64,000 nucleotides of DNA from Pseudomonas sp. GV071 (GCF_003050835.1 NZ_QAOJ01000005.1:62001-126000), one strand, 5' to 3'; positions 27,077 to 36,644 are shown, numbered from the stretch's first letter. Made by a program: numbers and translations. Notes: generated by a model not told the origin, from the sequence alone.

Positions 27077-27520
27077 ATGTCAGACCGGATAATTCCCCTC
27101 GCCAGACTGTGGATTGTCGCCTTGGCATTGACGCTGATCACCGGCTGCTCACGCAGCGACCCGCAGGCCGCGTTGGAAGCCGCCGTGCAGCAGTTACAGG
27201 ACAACCTCGAGGGCAAGCACAGCGCCGATGTGATGGAACAGTTGCACCCCGAGTTCCGCGCCCAGCAGCAAGATGACCGCGAGTGGGCCAAGCGCACCCT
27301 GCTGGGCCTGTTTCTGCGTTACCAGAATGTGCGGGTGATCGCCCTGAGCAAAACCAGCCGCATCGACCCCAACGTATCCACCAAGGGATACACCGAGGCG
27401 CAAGTGGCCGTGACCGGCGCCCAGGGTTTGATCCCCGACAACGCCAACCACTACAGCGTGAAACTGGAATGGTGGTTTGAGGGGGATGACTGGAAGCTGG
27501 CAAGAATCGATTGGAAATAA
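27077..27520 (+). CDS. small lipoprotein of unknown function
   Basis: The 147-residue product has a lipoprotein signal (MSDRIIPLARLWIVALALTL then ITGC) with the lipobox around ITGC. The mature part is about 125 residues and looks like a small alpha+beta fold ending in VKLEWWFEGDDWKLARIDWK, which is typical of NTF2-like or cystatin-like domains. The ATG at 27077 has GGAG six bases before it, so it is preferred to one at 27059. Role unknown. Confidence 0.8.
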   Translation: MSDRIIPLARLWIVALALTLITGCSRSDPQAALEAAVQQLQDNLEGKHSADVMEQLHPEFRAQQQDDREWAKRTLLGLFLRYQNVRVIALSKTSRIDPNVSTKGYTEAQVAVTGAQGLIPDNANHYSVKLEWWFEGDDWKLARIDWK

Positions 27521-27545
27521 CACCCAGCTCTTTTGGGAGCCGCGT

Positions 27546-28361
27546 CTATCCGCCGTAACGGGTTTGGCCCCACGCCAGATAACTTTCCAGTAACCCCTTC
27601 AACACCCCCTGCGCCTTTTCCGCCAACTCCGGCCGGTAGGTAAACGGTGCCTGCTCATCCATGTAAATGCACTGACCGATCTCCAGCTGCACCGCATGAA
27701 CGTTATCGGCCGGCTGCCCGTAGTGGCGAGTGATATGCCCGCCCTTGAAACGCCCGTTCAACACATGGCTGTAATGCGGCGCCGCCGCGCATACCTGCAC
27801 CAGCCGTTGCGCCACTTCTGGATCGCAGCTGGCGCCGTCGTTGGTACCGAGGTTGAAGTCCGGCAGCTTGCCGTCGAACAGGCGCGGCACGTGCGAGCAG
27901 ATGGAATGCGCGTCGAACAGCAGCGCATAGCCAAACTCGGCTTTGAGCCGCGCCAGCTCTTCGCTCAGCGCGCGGTGATACGGTGTCCAGATTTCCTGCA
28001 GATAACGCTCGCGCTCGAAGGCCGATGGCTGCCCACCTTCGATAAACAGCGGCGCGCCATCGAACAACACGTCAGGAAACAGGCCGGTGGTGGCAGTGCT
28101 GTACAGCGGCTGGTCGTCGGCTGGGCGATTGAGGTCGATCACATACCGCGAGTAGTTGGCCGCCAGGGTGCTGGCGCCCAGCTCGTTGGCGAAGGCGTAA
28201 AGCTGGGGGATGTGCCAATCGGTGTCTGGCAGTCCCTGCGCCTGGGGAACCAGACCAGCTTGAACTGCCGGGGTCAATTGCAAACCAGCGTGGGGCATGC
28301 TGATCAGCAGCGGCACCTGGCCTCGGGTAAACACCAAGGGGTTTTCGATCAAGTCAGACAT
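27546..28361 (-). CDS. hutG: N-formylglutamate deformylase HutG
   Basis: HutG hydrolyses N-formylglutamate to glutamate and formate, the last step of the five-step histidine pathway. The 271-residue protein has the zinc-binding SMPHAGLQL start, the central [10 protein letters not shown], and the segment [12 protein letters not shown]. The start [14 protein letters not shown] at 28361 overlaps the end of hutI by eight bases. The pathway needs a formimino-glutamate deiminase (HutF), which is not in this window. Confidence 0.95.
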   Translation of the reverse strand: MSDLIENPLVFTRGQVPLLISMPHAGLQLTPAVQAGLVPQAQGLPDTDWHIPQLYAFANELGASTLAANYSRYVIDLNRPADDQPLYSTATTGLFPDVLFDGAPLFIEGGQPSAFERERYLQEIWTPYHRALSEELARLKAEFGYALLFDAHSICSHVPRLFDGKLPDFNLGTNDGASCDPEVAQRLVQVCAAAPHYSHVLNGRFKGGHITRHYGQPADNVHAVQLEIGQCIYMDEQAPFTYRPELAEKAQGVLKGLLESYLAWGQTRYGG

Positions 28362-29562
28362 CCAGCACCTCGCGGCCATGGCGGATTACCCGCTTGCCCA
28401 ATTCACCGCCCAGCCAATAGGAAAGCTCGGCCGGCTGAGCGATCTGCCAGGCGACAAAGTCGGCCACCTTGCCCACCTCCAAACTGCCATGGCTGGCACC
28501 CATTCCCAAGGCTTTGGCGGCATTCAGGGTGACGCCGCCCAACGCCTCCTCTGGCGTCAGGCGGAACAAGGTGCAGGCCATGTTCAACATCAGGCGCAAC
28601 GACAACCCCGGCGAGGTGCCCGGGTTGAGGTCGCTGGCAATGGCCATGGCCACACCTTGCTCGCGCAGGGTCTGAATCGGTGGCAGCTGGGTTTCCCGTA
28701 GAAAGTAGAACGCCCCCGGCAGCAGCACCGCGACGGTGCCCGCGGCGGCCATCGCCTGAGCATCAGCCAGGGTCATGAATTCCAGATGGTCAGCCGACAG
28801 CGCCTGGTAGCGCGCCGCCAGGCTGGAGCCGGCCAGTGCCGAGAGTTGCTCGGCATGCAGCTTCACCGGCAAACCCAACTGCTGCGCAGCGATAAACACC
28901 CGCTCGACCTGCGCCGGAGAAAACGCCAGGTGCTCGCAGAACGCGTCCACCGCATCCACTAACTTTTCAGCGGCCAGGGCGGGCAGCATCTCGTCGCACA
29001 CCAGGTCGATATAGGCGTCGCTGCGCCCGGCGTATTCCGCCGGCAAGGCATGGGCCGCCAGGCAGGTGCTGCGCACCGTCACCGGCAGGCTGGCGCCGAG
29101 CTGGCGGATTACCCGCAGCATTTTGCGTTCGTTGGCCAGGTCCAGGCCGTAGCCGGATTTGATCTCGATGGTGGTCACGCCATCGCGCAACAAGGCGCGG
29201 ACACGCTGGCTGGCGCTGGCCAGCAGTTCTTCTTCGGATGCCGCCCGAGTGGCGCGCACAGTGCTGGCGATACCGCCACCCGCAGCTGCAATCTCGGCGT
29301 AGCTGACACCCAACAAACGCTGTTCGAACTCGGCGCTGCGGTTGCCGCCGAACACGGCGTGGGTGTGGCAGTCGATCAGCCCGGGAGTGACCCAGGCACC
29401 GCCCAGGTCGTGGCGCTGCACGTAGTCGCCAGCCGGCAGGTCGGCGTAGGCGCCGATCCATTGGATCAAACCATCGGCAGTGACGATCGCGGCGTTTTCG
29501 ATGTTCGAATACTGCCCCGCAGCCATGGTGGCGGCGTGGCAGTTGAACCATAGGTGCTGCAT
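28354..29562 (-). CDS. hutI: imidazolonepropionase HutI
   Basis: HutI opens imidazolone propionate to formimino-glutamate. The 402-residue amidohydrolase has the metal-binding [13 protein letters not shown], the later VKLHAEQLS and the aspartate region [12 protein letters not shown]. It overlaps hutG. It is separated from hutU by a 250-base spacer filled with palindromic repeats instead of a gene, so its expression relative to hutU may be damped. Confidence 0.97.
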   Translation of the reverse strand: MQHLWFNCHAATMAAGQYSNIENAAIVTADGLIQWIGAYADLPAGDYVQRHDLGGAWVTPGLIDCHTHAVFGGNRSAEFEQRLLGVSYAEIAAAGGGIASTVRATRAASEEELLASASQRVRALLRDGVTTIEIKSGYGLDLANERKMLRVIRQLGASLPVTVRSTCLAAHALPAEYAGRSDAYIDLVCDEMLPALAAEKLVDAVDAFCEHLAFSPAQVERVFIAAQQLGLPVKLHAEQLSALAGSSLAARYQALSADHLEFMTLADAQAMAAAGTVAVLLPGAFYFLRETQLPPIQTLREQGVAMAIASDLNPGTSPGLSLRLMLNMACTLFRLTPEEALGGVTLNAAKALGMGASHGSLEVGKVADFVAWQIAQPAELSYWLGGELGKRVIRHGREVLDV

Positions 29563-29594
29563 ATGCGCCTCCTGTGCAGTACGGCGATCCAGTT

Positions 29595-29778
29595 CCCTCT
29601 CCCACCTGTGGGAGAGGGTTAGGGAGAGGGAGCGGTGTCAGGGCAAAAAGCAGATTTGCGTAACGGCCTGCCCTCTCCCCCCAGCCCCTCTCCCACAAGT
29701 GGGAGAGGGGTGAAAAGCCGTTGAGTTTGTTTTGGCCTGCCCTCTCCCCCAGCCCCTCTCCCGCAAGCGGGAGAGGGG
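29595..29778. repeat. three palindromic repeat units between hutI and hutU
   Basis: Units of the form CCCTCTCCC–GGGAGAGGG lie at about 29595–29633, 29671–29712 and 29739–29778. The last two are followed by near-copies of GTTGAGTTTGTTTTGGCC. Related units occur at 35490–35535 and 45979–46090. There is no gene in this spacer. The hairpins could pause or stop part of the hutU transcript before hutI. Confidence 0.85.
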
Positions 29779-29812
29779 AGCAGAGCACTGTGAGTTTGTT
29801 TGGCCGTTACAT

Positions 29813-31489
29813 TTATTTGCCGTTTACCATCGGCAGATTCAGACCCTGTTCTTCAGCACAGTCGATAGCAATCTGATAGCCGGCATCAGCATGACGCATC
29901 ACCCCGGTGGCCGGGTCGTTGTGCAGCACGCGGGCAATGCGCGCGGCGGCCTCGTCGGTGCCGTCGCAGACAATCACCATCCCCGAATGCTGGGAAAAGC
30001 CCATACCCACGCCGCCGCCATGGTGCAGCGACACCCAGGTGGCGCCGCTGGCGGTGTTCAGCAGGGCGTTCAGCAGCGGCCAGTCGGACACGGCATCCGA
30101 GCCGTCCTGCATAGCTTCGGTCTCGCGGTTGGGGCTGGCCACGGAACCGGAATCCAAATGGTCCCGACCGATCACGATCGGCGCCGACAACTCGCCACTG
30201 CGCACCATTTCGTTGAAGGCCAGACCGAGCTTGGCGCGTTGGCCCAACCCGACCCAGCAGATACGTGCCGGCAGGCCCTGGAAGGCGATTCGCTCGCGGG
30301 CCATGTCTAGCCAGCGGTGCAGGTGGGCATCGTCGGGAATCAGCTCTTTGACCTTGGCGTCGGTCTTGTAGATGTCTTCGGCATTGCCTGACAACGCCGC
30401 CCAGCGGAATGGCCCTACCCCGCGACAGAACAGCGGGCGGATGTAAGCCGGCACGAAGCCCGGGAAATCGAAGGCATTGGTCACGCCTTCGTCTTTGGCC
30501 ATCTGGCGGATGTTGTTGCCGTAGTCGAAGGTCGGCACGCCCATTTTCTGAAACGCCAGCATCGCCTCGACATGCACGGCCATCGAACGTTTGGCGGCTT
30601 TCACCACTTCGGCGGGCTGGGTTTGCGCTTTGGCGCGGTAGTCGTCCCAGCTCCAGCCGCTGGGTAGGTAGCCGTTGAGCGGGTCGTGGGCGCTGGTCTG
30701 GTCGGTGACCATGTCCGGGCGCACACCGCGGCGTACCAGTTCCGGGAGGATGTCAGCGGCATTGCCACACAGGGCGATGGAAACGGCTTTGCCTTCGCCA
30801 GTGTATTTGGCGATGCGCGCCAAGGCGTCGTCGAGGTCGGTCGCTTGCTCATCGACATAGCGGGTCTTCAGGCGGAAATCGATGCGGCTCTGCTGACACT
30901 CAATGTTCAGCGAGCAGGCGCCGGCCATGCCGGCAGCCAATGGCTGCGCGCCGCCCATGCCACCCAGGCCCGCAGTGAGCACCCACTTGCCTTTGAGGCT
31001 GCCGTTGTAGTGTTGGCGGCCGGCCTCGACGAAGGTTTCGTAGGTGCCTTGGACGATGCCCTGGCTGCCGATGTAGATCCAGCTGCCGGCGGTCATCTGC
31101 CCGTACATGGCCAGGCCCTTGGCATCCAGTTCGTTGAAGTGTTCCCAGGTCGCCCAGTGCGGCACCAGGTTGGAGTTGGCGATCAGCACGCGCGGGGCGT
31201 TGCTGTGGGTTTTGAACACGCCAACCGGTTTGCCCGATTGCACCAGCAGGGTTTCGTCGTCTTCCAGCGCGGTGAGGGCTTTGACGATGGCGTCATAGCA
31301 GTCCCAATTGCGAGCGGCGCGACCGATGCCGCCGTACACCACCAATTCATTGGGATTTTCCGCCACTTCCGGGTCGAGGTTGTTCATCAACATGCGCAAG
31401 GGGGCTTCGGTCAGCCAGCTCTTGGCGGTCAGCTGCGTGCCGCGAGCGGCGCGGACCACGGTGTCACGGTAACGATTGGATGTGCTCAT
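29813..31489 (-). CDS. hutU: urocanate hydratase HutU
   Basis: HutU converts urocanate to imidazolone propionate using a tightly bound NAD+. The 558-residue protein is of normal length and shows the nucleotide loop [20 protein letters not shown] (about residues 170–190) and the active-site segment [17 protein letters not shown]. It is the first gene after the HutC-type operator at 31530–31543. Histidine ammonia-lyase (hutH), hutC, hutD and hutF are not in this window. Confidence 0.98.
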   Translation of the reverse strand: MSTSNRYRDTVVRAARGTQLTAKSWLTEAPLRMLMNNLDPEVAENPNELVVYGGIGRAARNWDCYDAIVKALTALEDDETLLVQSGKPVGVFKTHSNAPRVLIANSNLVPHWATWEHFNELDAKGLAMYGQMTAGSWIYIGSQGIVQGTYETFVEAGRQHYNGSLKGKWVLTAGLGGMGGAQPLAAGMAGACSLNIECQQSRIDFRLKTRYVDEQATDLDDALARIAKYTGEGKAVSIALCGNAADILPELVRRGVRPDMVTDQTSAHDPLNGYLPSGWSWDDYRAKAQTQPAEVVKAAKRSMAVHVEAMLAFQKMGVPTFDYGNNIRQMAKDEGVTNAFDFPGFVPAYIRPLFCRGVGPFRWAALSGNAEDIYKTDAKVKELIPDDAHLHRWLDMARERIAFQGLPARICWVGLGQRAKLGLAFNEMVRSGELSAPIVIGRDHLDSGSVASPNRETEAMQDGSDAVSDWPLLNALLNTASGATWVSLHHGGGVGMGFSQHSGMVIVCDGTDEAAARIARVLHNDPATGVMRHADAGYQIAIDCAEEQGLNLPMVNGK

Positions 31490-31529
31490 TGAACGGCTCC
31501 CGGGCGCCAGCGTCAGCGCATTGTCTGAA

Positions 31530-31543
31530 CTTGTATGTACAAG
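31530..31543. promoter_or_regulatory. HutC-type operator CTTGTATGTACAAG upstream of hutU
   Basis: The 14-base near-perfect dyad (CTTGTA-TG-TACAAG) stands 41 bases before the hutU start. It agrees with the dyad known to me as the Pseudomonas HutC binding site. HutC would repress hutU-hutI-hutG until urocanate is present. Confidence 0.8.
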
Positions 31544-31673
31544 TAAAGCACAGCAGATGACGAGGTGGAAAGCCTGAACATTTCCTGCCCGTCAAAAGGC
31601 ATAGCGCCGGGCCACATTGGCACCCATCGACAAAGGCCCCCTTAGAGCCCGGTCAGCATTCCCGGTTATTCAG

Positions 31674-32285
31674 CTACACCGCAGGCGTCTGCGCGAACAC
31701 CGGCAAACGTTCGAGTGCGGCGGTATAGGCCGCCACTTCGGGGTAATCCGCCGCATCCACCAGGTGCGGCGTCATCAACTGGCGGAATGACCAGGCCACC
31801 GCAATGCTCACTTCGGCCAGGCCCAGTTGCGCTGGGTCCGTGCTCAACGGCTGTTCACGCAGCGCCTGTTCAAGCTGGCTGAAGGCGGCAGCCAGTTGCG
31901 AATAGACCCGGTCCAACCACGGTTGATGGAGTTTTTCCGCCGGCCGCAGGTTGTGCTCGTACACCACCTGCACAGCTTTCTCACAGCCTGCCAGGGCCAG
32001 CCCGGTGAGGCGCACCGCGCGGGCCCGTGCGCTGGCATCGACGGGCCACAGACGCCGCTCGGCACTGAGGCTGCTGAGGTATTCGAGAATCAGGCTGGAG
32101 TCCATCAACACCTGGCCATCGTCGAGCACCAGGGTGGGTGCCTTGACCACCGGGTTGATGCGCTGGAATTCATCGAAGGTGCTGAACACCGACAAGGGCA
32201 GGTGCTGGAACTCCAGCTTGAGCAGTTTCAGGCAGATCGCCACGCGGCGAACGTAAGGTGAATCGAGCATTCCAATCAGTTTCAT
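31674..32285 (-). CDS. glutathione S-transferase family protein
   Basis: The 203-residue protein has an N-terminal thioredoxin-fold domain (MKLIGMLDSPYVRRVAIC) with the cis-Pro region VVKAPTLVLDDG and the DSSLILEYL glutathione-binding motif. It also has a helical C-terminal domain. The serine in DSPYVRR is the probable glutathione-activating residue. It is divergent from a LysR gene, with a 102-base shared promoter region, so that regulator may control it. The substrate is unknown. Confidence 0.9.
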   Translation of the reverse strand: MKLIGMLDSPYVRRVAICLKLLKLEFQHLPLSVFSTFDEFQRINPVVKAPTLVLDDGQVLMDSSLILEYLSSLSAERRLWPVDASARARAVRLTGLALAGCEKAVQVVYEHNLRPAEKLHQPWLDRVYSQLAAAFSQLEQALREQPLSTDPAQLGLAEVSIAVAWSFRQLMTPHLVDAADYPEVAAYTAALERLPVFAQTPAV

Positions 32286-32360
32286 GACAACTCCGTTATT
32301 CGTGCTTAACCAGGCCAGCGCACGATAAAAGCTTTGCCTAGCCGCGAGTAGCGACAAAAT

Positions 32361-32376
32361 TAAACGCTCTGCGTTA
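32361..32376. promoter_or_regulatory. candidate LysR-type binding site between the GST and LysR genes
   Basis: AACGC-TCT-GCGTT (32363–32375) sits in the 102-base divergent promoter region, only 12 bases before the LysR ATG. The interrupted dyad of about this size is usual for LysR proteins. The assignment rests on symmetry and position only. Confidence 0.4.
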
Positions 32377-32387
32377 GATTTACTTAC

Positions 32388-33299
32388 ATGAAAAACATCC
32401 CGCCCCTCACCACCCTTAAATGCTTCGAAGCCGCCGCTCGTCTGGGCAGCGTTACCCAGGCCGCACACGAGCTGCACGTCACCCACTCGGCGGTCAGCCA
32501 GCAACTCGGCAGCCTTGAGCAGAACATGGGCATTGCCCTGTTTGTTCGCGAAGCCCGTGGCCTGCGCCTGACCGAAGCGGGCCGGTTGTATGCCCTGGAA
32601 GTACGCGTGGCATTGCAGGCGCTAAGCAGCGCCACCCACCAAGTGCAAGGCCGGCCGGACGATGCCGAACTGGTGATCACCACCCTCGCCTCCTTCGCCC
32701 TGCATTGGCTGACCCCACGGCTGGCGGACTTCCAGCAGCGTTACCCGCACTACCGCCTGCGCCTACACACCAGCCTGGAGCTGCAGGACCTGCGTCAGGG
32801 CCTGGCCGATATCGGCATTCGCATGGGCCAGGGGCACTGGCCGGAGCTGACCCAGAAAAAACTTTTCCACGATGAATTACTGGTGGTGGCCGCCCCGCAT
32901 TTTGCCGGCGGCCAGTTACCCGAAAGTCCGGCGCAGATTCTTGCCGGGCCGCTGCTGCACAGCACCGACGCGCCCTGGAGCGACTGGTGTCAGTTGGCCA
33001 AGCTCGATGCGCAGCAACTGCCGCCGCCCAGCCTCAGCGCCAACGACTCCAATATCATTCTCGGCGCCGCCGTGCTGGGTCAGGGCATCGCCCTGGAGCG
33101 CCGCAGCCTGGTGGCCGGTGCGCTGCAGCGCGGCGAGCTGGTGCAGCTATCACCGCTGACGTTGCCCTACCCGTACCCCTACTGGCTGGTATGGCAGCCG
33201 CGGGAAAGCCTGAGCCAGAAACAGCTGCACTTTATTGAGTGGATGCAGGAGCAAGCGAGCGTCTACAGCGAAGGTTTCGCCCGTGAAATGCCGACCTGA
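32388..33299 (+). CDS. LysR-family transcriptional regulator (GcvA-like)
   Basis: The 303-residue protein has an N-terminal winged helix of the GcvA/AmpR subgroup (LKCFEAAARLGSVTQAAHEL, then HSAVSQQLGSLE) and a periplasmic-binding-protein-like effector domain (about 95–295). It is divergent from the GST gene. The subgroup includes regulators of glycine cleavage and beta-lactamase, but the neighbour here suggests control of the GST. The effector is unknown. Confidence 0.9.
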   Translation: MKNIPPLTTLKCFEAAARLGSVTQAAHELHVTHSAVSQQLGSLEQNMGIALFVREARGLRLTEAGRLYALEVRVALQALSSATHQVQGRPDDAELVITTLASFALHWLTPRLADFQQRYPHYRLRLHTSLELQDLRQGLADIGIRMGQGHWPELTQKKLFHDELLVVAAPHFAGGQLPESPAQILAGPLLHSTDAPWSDWCQLAKLDAQQLPPPSLSANDSNIILGAAVLGQGIALERRSLVAGALQRGELVQLSPLTLPYPYPYWLVWQPRESLSQKQLHFIEWMQEQASVYSEGFAREMPT

Positions 33300-33416
33300 A
33301 AGGCTTTTCGACGGAGTTGATACACGAGAGTGAGTTTTGAACGCCCGGACAGCTGCCTATAAACACGTACTCACTCTATGATGCCCACGCCCCTCAACTC
33401 GGACGACAGGCACCCC

Positions 33417-33779
33417 ATGCAACGACCTATTTCCCTGATGGCAGCCGGTTTGATCGCACTGATGAGTGCAGTTCAGGCAGCGGCTGATAACGAAGCAACC
33501 GTTCATGCCCTGCTGGCCGACGTAACGCTGGCAGACGGTGTCAGCCAGCTCGAAGCGCAGAACATCGCCAAAGCCTATTTCATCCATAACGTCGGCTGTG
33601 GAGCGTTCAACGAGATTACTGATGGGGGAGAAAACTGGGTGGTGCAAGGTGGCTTTGGCTACAGCGCAGAGCCCATCGTCGGTTTTGTTATCAACAAGCA
33701 AACCGGGGCGCTTACGTCACCCATCGGGCCTGACTACACCGACCCGTTGGTGATGCTTACTGAACCTGGGCAGGGCTGA
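33417..33779 (+). CDS. small secreted protein of unknown function
   Basis: The 120-residue product starts with a signal peptide (MQRPISLMAAGLIALMSAVQAAA, cut near AAA-DNEA). The mature region has one cysteine in HNVGCGAFNEIT and a beta-rich end (NWVVQGGFGYSAEPIVGFVI). Only one cysteine means no internal disulfide. An in-frame ATG at 33378 exists, but the one at 33417 gives a better signal peptide. No family is recognised. It converges with pcaK. Confidence 0.65.
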   Translation: MQRPISLMAAGLIALMSAVQAAADNEATVHALLADVTLADGVSQLEAQNIAKAYFIHNVGCGAFNEITDGGENWVVQGGFGYSAEPIVGFVINKQTGALTSPIGPDYTDPLVMLTEPGQG

Positions 33780-33850
33780 CCGCGGCGCCGCAGATTTAAA
33801 AGCATCGAGGCCGGGCGGCGATCCGATCAGCCTCGATTGGTTTTTCCGAC

Positions 33851-35200
33851 TTACGTCGCGTCGGCGTGGCTCACCAAGCCTTTGATCACCACCGCTACGC
33901 TGGCCACTGCCGCCGGCACCACCAGGGCGGTGAGTACCTGTTCGAAGTTCCAGCCCAGGCCCAGCAGGGTCGCACCAATCCACGCGCCAAGGATGGCGCC
34001 GAAGCGGCCGATGCCGAGCATCCAGGACACACCAGTGGCGCGCCCCTGGGTCGGATAGAAACGTGCGGCCAGCGACGGCATGGCAGATTGCGCGCCGTTG
34101 ATGCACATGCCGGCGAGCAGCACCAGGGTGGCGAGGACAGTGACCTTGCCGAGGCTCTGGCCGACGAAGTAAGCGAACACCCCGGCCAGCAGGTAGAAGG
34201 TGCCGATGACTTTGTGCGGGTTGAATTTGTCCATCGCCCAGCCCACGCCCACGGCACTCAACACACCACCGAACTGGAACAACGCGCCGATGAAGGCGGC
34301 TTGCTCCATGCTCGCGCCGCTGTCGCGCATCAGAGTCGGCAGCCAGCTGGTGAGCAGGTACACGATCACCAGGCCCATGAAGTAGGTCAGCCACAGCAGC
34401 AGGGTGCCGGCGCTGTAGGTGCCGGAGAACACCACTTTCAGCACGTTGCGGCTTTGCACGGTTTTCTGTTCCGGCACGCTGAAGTCGGTGGCCACGGCCA
34501 CTTCGGCCGGGGCGATGGGCGCCAGCACTTTGCGCACTTTTTCAGCACCACGATTACGCACCACAAGGAAACGCGCGGACTCCGGCAGCCACACCAACAG
34601 CACCACCGCCAGCAGCAACGGCAGAATGCCGCCGAGCAGCAACAGGCTGTGCCAGCCGAACGCCGGGATCATCTTGGCCGAGATAAAACCACCGCCAGCC
34701 ATGCCCAGGTTGAAGCCGCAGAACATGCTGGTGACCAGCAACGACTTGAGGCGCTCAGGGGTGTATTCAGAGAGCAAGGTGGTGGCGTTCGGCATCGCCG
34801 CGCCCAGGCCCAGGCCGGTGAGCAGGCGCAGCACCAGCAGTTGGTCGAGGCTGGTACTGAAGGCAGACAGCAGGCTGAAGAAACCGAACAACGCGACGGC
34901 GACCACCAGCACCACCTTGCGCCCGAAACGGTCGGCAATCGGCCCGGAGCCGAGGGCGCCGAAGACCATGCCGATCAGCGCGGCACTCATCACCGGGCCG
35001 AGGCTGGCGCGGTCGACGCCCCAGTCCACGGTCAGCGCCGGGGCAATGAAGCCCATGGCGGCGGTGTCCAGGCCATCGAGGAAAACGATCAGAAAGCACA
35101 GCAGCACAATCTTCCACTGGTAGCGGGAAAGTGGCTGGGCGTTGATAAAACCTTGTACGTCGAGCGTACCGGCAACGGGCACGTGAGCGGGGCTGGTCAT
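33851..35200 (-). CDS. pcaK: aromatic acid/H+ symporter of the MFS, PcaK-like
   Basis: The 449-residue protein has twelve predicted membrane helices and the aromatic acid:H+ symporter features: FLDGLDTAAMGF in helix 1 with two conserved aspartates, and the loop 2–3 motif GPIADRFGRK. It is very close in length to PcaK, which imports 4-hydroxybenzoate and protocatechuate. MTSPAHVPVAG at 35200 is used as the start instead of an in-frame codon at 35236. It lies downstream of pcaR in the same direction. The upstream 348-base gap (35201–35548) has a PcaR-like site and a palindromic repeat but no gene. Confidence 0.93.
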   Translation of the reverse strand: MTSPAHVPVAGTLDVQGFINAQPLSRYQWKIVLLCFLIVFLDGLDTAAMGFIAPALTVDWGVDRASLGPVMSAALIGMVFGALGSGPIADRFGRKVVLVVAVALFGFFSLLSAFSTSLDQLLVLRLLTGLGLGAAMPNATTLLSEYTPERLKSLLVTSMFCGFNLGMAGGGFISAKMIPAFGWHSLLLLGGILPLLLAVVLLVWLPESARFLVVRNRGAEKVRKVLAPIAPAEVAVATDFSVPEQKTVQSRNVLKVVFSGTYSAGTLLLWLTYFMGLVIVYLLTSWLPTLMRDSGASMEQAAFIGALFQFGGVLSAVGVGWAMDKFNPHKVIGTFYLLAGVFAYFVGQSLGKVTVLATLVLLAGMCINGAQSAMPSLAARFYPTQGRATGVSWMLGIGRFGAILGAWIGATLLGLGWNFEQVLTALVVPAAVASVAVVIKGLVSHADAT

Positions 35201-35427
35201 GCGGAAAATTCCTGTGAGTTTTTCTTCGCCAGGCACATGCAGGCGAATGGAACAGGAATGAGGGACGGGCTAGGCAGACGCTGCACAGCGGATGTCAGCG
35301 AAGCGCGGGCACGCTGCGGCGAACGGATGTCCATGGCTGGCTCTCATTTGTTTTTATTGGAGTCGTAGCTTTGGGGTCGCGAGGGCGACGGGAGAACAGT
35401 ACGCAGCGGCAGGGGGGCGCTTCAATC

Positions 35428-35458
35428 CGATAATCGACTAAGCGGGCGTTTATCGAAC
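35428..35458 (-). promoter_or_regulatory. PcaR-like half-sites upstream of pcaK
   Basis: On the − strand, GTTCGATAA (35450–35458) is followed after 13 bases by CGATTATCG (35428–35436). Both share the core of the operator in front of pcaR (36445–36470). It lies about 230 bases upstream of pcaK, so the transcript would have a long leader. It is a plausible binding site for the activator PcaR. Confidence 0.5.
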
Positions 35459-35489
35459 ACTAGTGGCTGGGAATGAACTCGTAGCGCCC

Positions 35490-35535
35490 TCTCCCCTAAC
35501 CCCTCTCCCGCAAGCGGGCGGGGGGTTAGGGCCGG
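35490..35535. repeat. palindromic repeat between pcaR and pcaK
   Basis: CTAACCCC (35496–35503) and GGGGTTAG (35522–35529) enclose CTCCCGCAAGCGGG, the core shared with the hut spacer repeats and those at 45979–46090. It follows the pcaR stop and can act as a transcript hairpin. Confidence 0.75.
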
Positions 35536-35548
35536 GGAGAAATACAGG

Positions 35549-36391
35549 TTAATGAAACAACCGCGTACTCAGCTCTTTGCTCGCTTCCAACAACACCGGC
35601 AAAAACCGTGTTTCCAATTCCTGACGGGAAATCCGCCCGGCATGGGTGCCGACGTTCAGCGCCGCCAGCACCTGCCCCGCCGAGTCTTTCAAGGGTACGG
35701 CAATCGAGCGCAGGCCCACTTCCAATTCCTGGTCGATGATCACCCAGCCCTGCTGGCGGATCTCGTCGATGCTGGCGCGCAGTGCCTCGGGGGTGTGCAC
35801 GGTGCGGCTGGTTTTGATCTGCATCTCGGCGTGATCGATGTAGTCGTTCAACGCAGCGTCATCCAGTGCCGCGAGCAGAATGCGGCCCATCGAGGTGCAG
35901 TAGGCCGGCAGGCGGCTGCCGACACTGAGGTCTACCGAGATCAGGCGCTGCGGGGTGGCCGAGCGGGCGATGTAGAGAATCTCGTCGCCTTCCAGGGTGG
36001 CCATCGAGCAGGCTTCGTGCAGTTGTTCGCTGAGGCGGTCGAGGATCGGTTGCGCGGTAACCGCTAAAGGTGTCGACGACAGGTAGGCGTGACCCAGGGT
36101 CAGCACTTTTGGCAGCAGCGAGTAGGTGCGCCCGTCGGTGGTGACATAGCCCAGGTTCATCAGCGTGTGCAGGCAGCGGCGCACAGCGGCACGGGGAATC
36201 TCGGTGCGGTGGCTGATCTGGGCGATGGTCAGGTGGCGTTTGCGCTCCTGAAAAGCGTGGATCACCGCCAGGCCGCGAGCCAGGGAGGTCATGAAATTCG
36301 GGTCGCCGGTGAAGGCTTCGATGCGCTTGGCCGGCGAGGCAATAATCGGCGGCGCCAGAGGGGGCAGGGATACGCGGGCTTCGTCAGTCAT
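35549..36391 (-). CDS. pcaR: IclR-family regulator PcaR
   Basis: PcaR is the beta-ketoadipate-responsive regulator of the protocatechuate branch. The 280-residue protein has a proline-rich N-terminal extension, a winged helix (about 40–100; HLTIAQISHRTEIPRAAVRR) and an IclR effector domain with CTSMGRILLAA. The segment IASPAKRIEAFTGDPNFMTS matches the Pseudomonas PcaR N-terminus. A perfect inverted repeat lies 54 bases upstream, which fits self-regulation. pcaK follows in the same direction. Confidence 0.94.
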   Translation of the reverse strand: MTDEARVSLPPLAPPIIASPAKRIEAFTGDPNFMTSLARGLAVIHAFQERKRHLTIAQISHRTEIPRAAVRRCLHTLMNLGYVTTDGRTYSLLPKVLTLGHAYLSSTPLAVTAQPILDRLSEQLHEACSMATLEGDEILYIARSATPQRLISVDLSVGSRLPAYCTSMGRILLAALDDAALNDYIDHAEMQIKTSRTVHTPEALRASIDEIRQQGWVIIDQELEVGLRSIAVPLKDSAGQVLAALNVGTHAGRISRQELETRFLPVLLEASKELSTRLFH

Positions 36392-36444
36392 ATTGTTATT
36401 GTCTCGTGCAGTCTGGCCGGTAAGCAGTCTGTGGATCTGTGGCC

Positions 36445-36470
36445 GATTATCGAACCGAAGTTCGATAATC
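36445..36470. promoter_or_regulatory. PcaR operator: perfect 11-base inverted repeat upstream of pcaR
   Basis: GATTATCGAAC (36445–36455) and GTTCGATAATC (36460–36470) are exact inverse copies around CGAA. The right side continues as GTTCGATAATCGCAA, which differs by one base from the 15-base PcaR element I know from P. putida pca promoters. Confidence 0.8.
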
Positions 36471-36644
36471 GCAATTGACCCTCTCGGGCATGGCGCCTAC
36501 CTTGCCGCCCTGTCGCCATAAACGGCGATACAAAGGGCGCGCTCACGAGGCGCTCTCTAGGAAATACTCGGTGTTTCCACTTCCCATCGGAGCCCTGCCA
36601 CCGTCGTGCTATCCGCGCGTCGGCAGGCCGGCTCAACCGAATCG

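Noticed and set aside
29595..29778. Possible CRISPR array, because of repeated hairpin units
   Set aside because: There are only three degenerate units of unequal spacing, no constant repeat length, no cas genes, and the same units occur singly elsewhere in the window.
33866..35368. 500-codon frame opposite pcaK
   Set aside because: It is a His/Gln/Glu-rich shadow of a membrane protein gene, with no family features.
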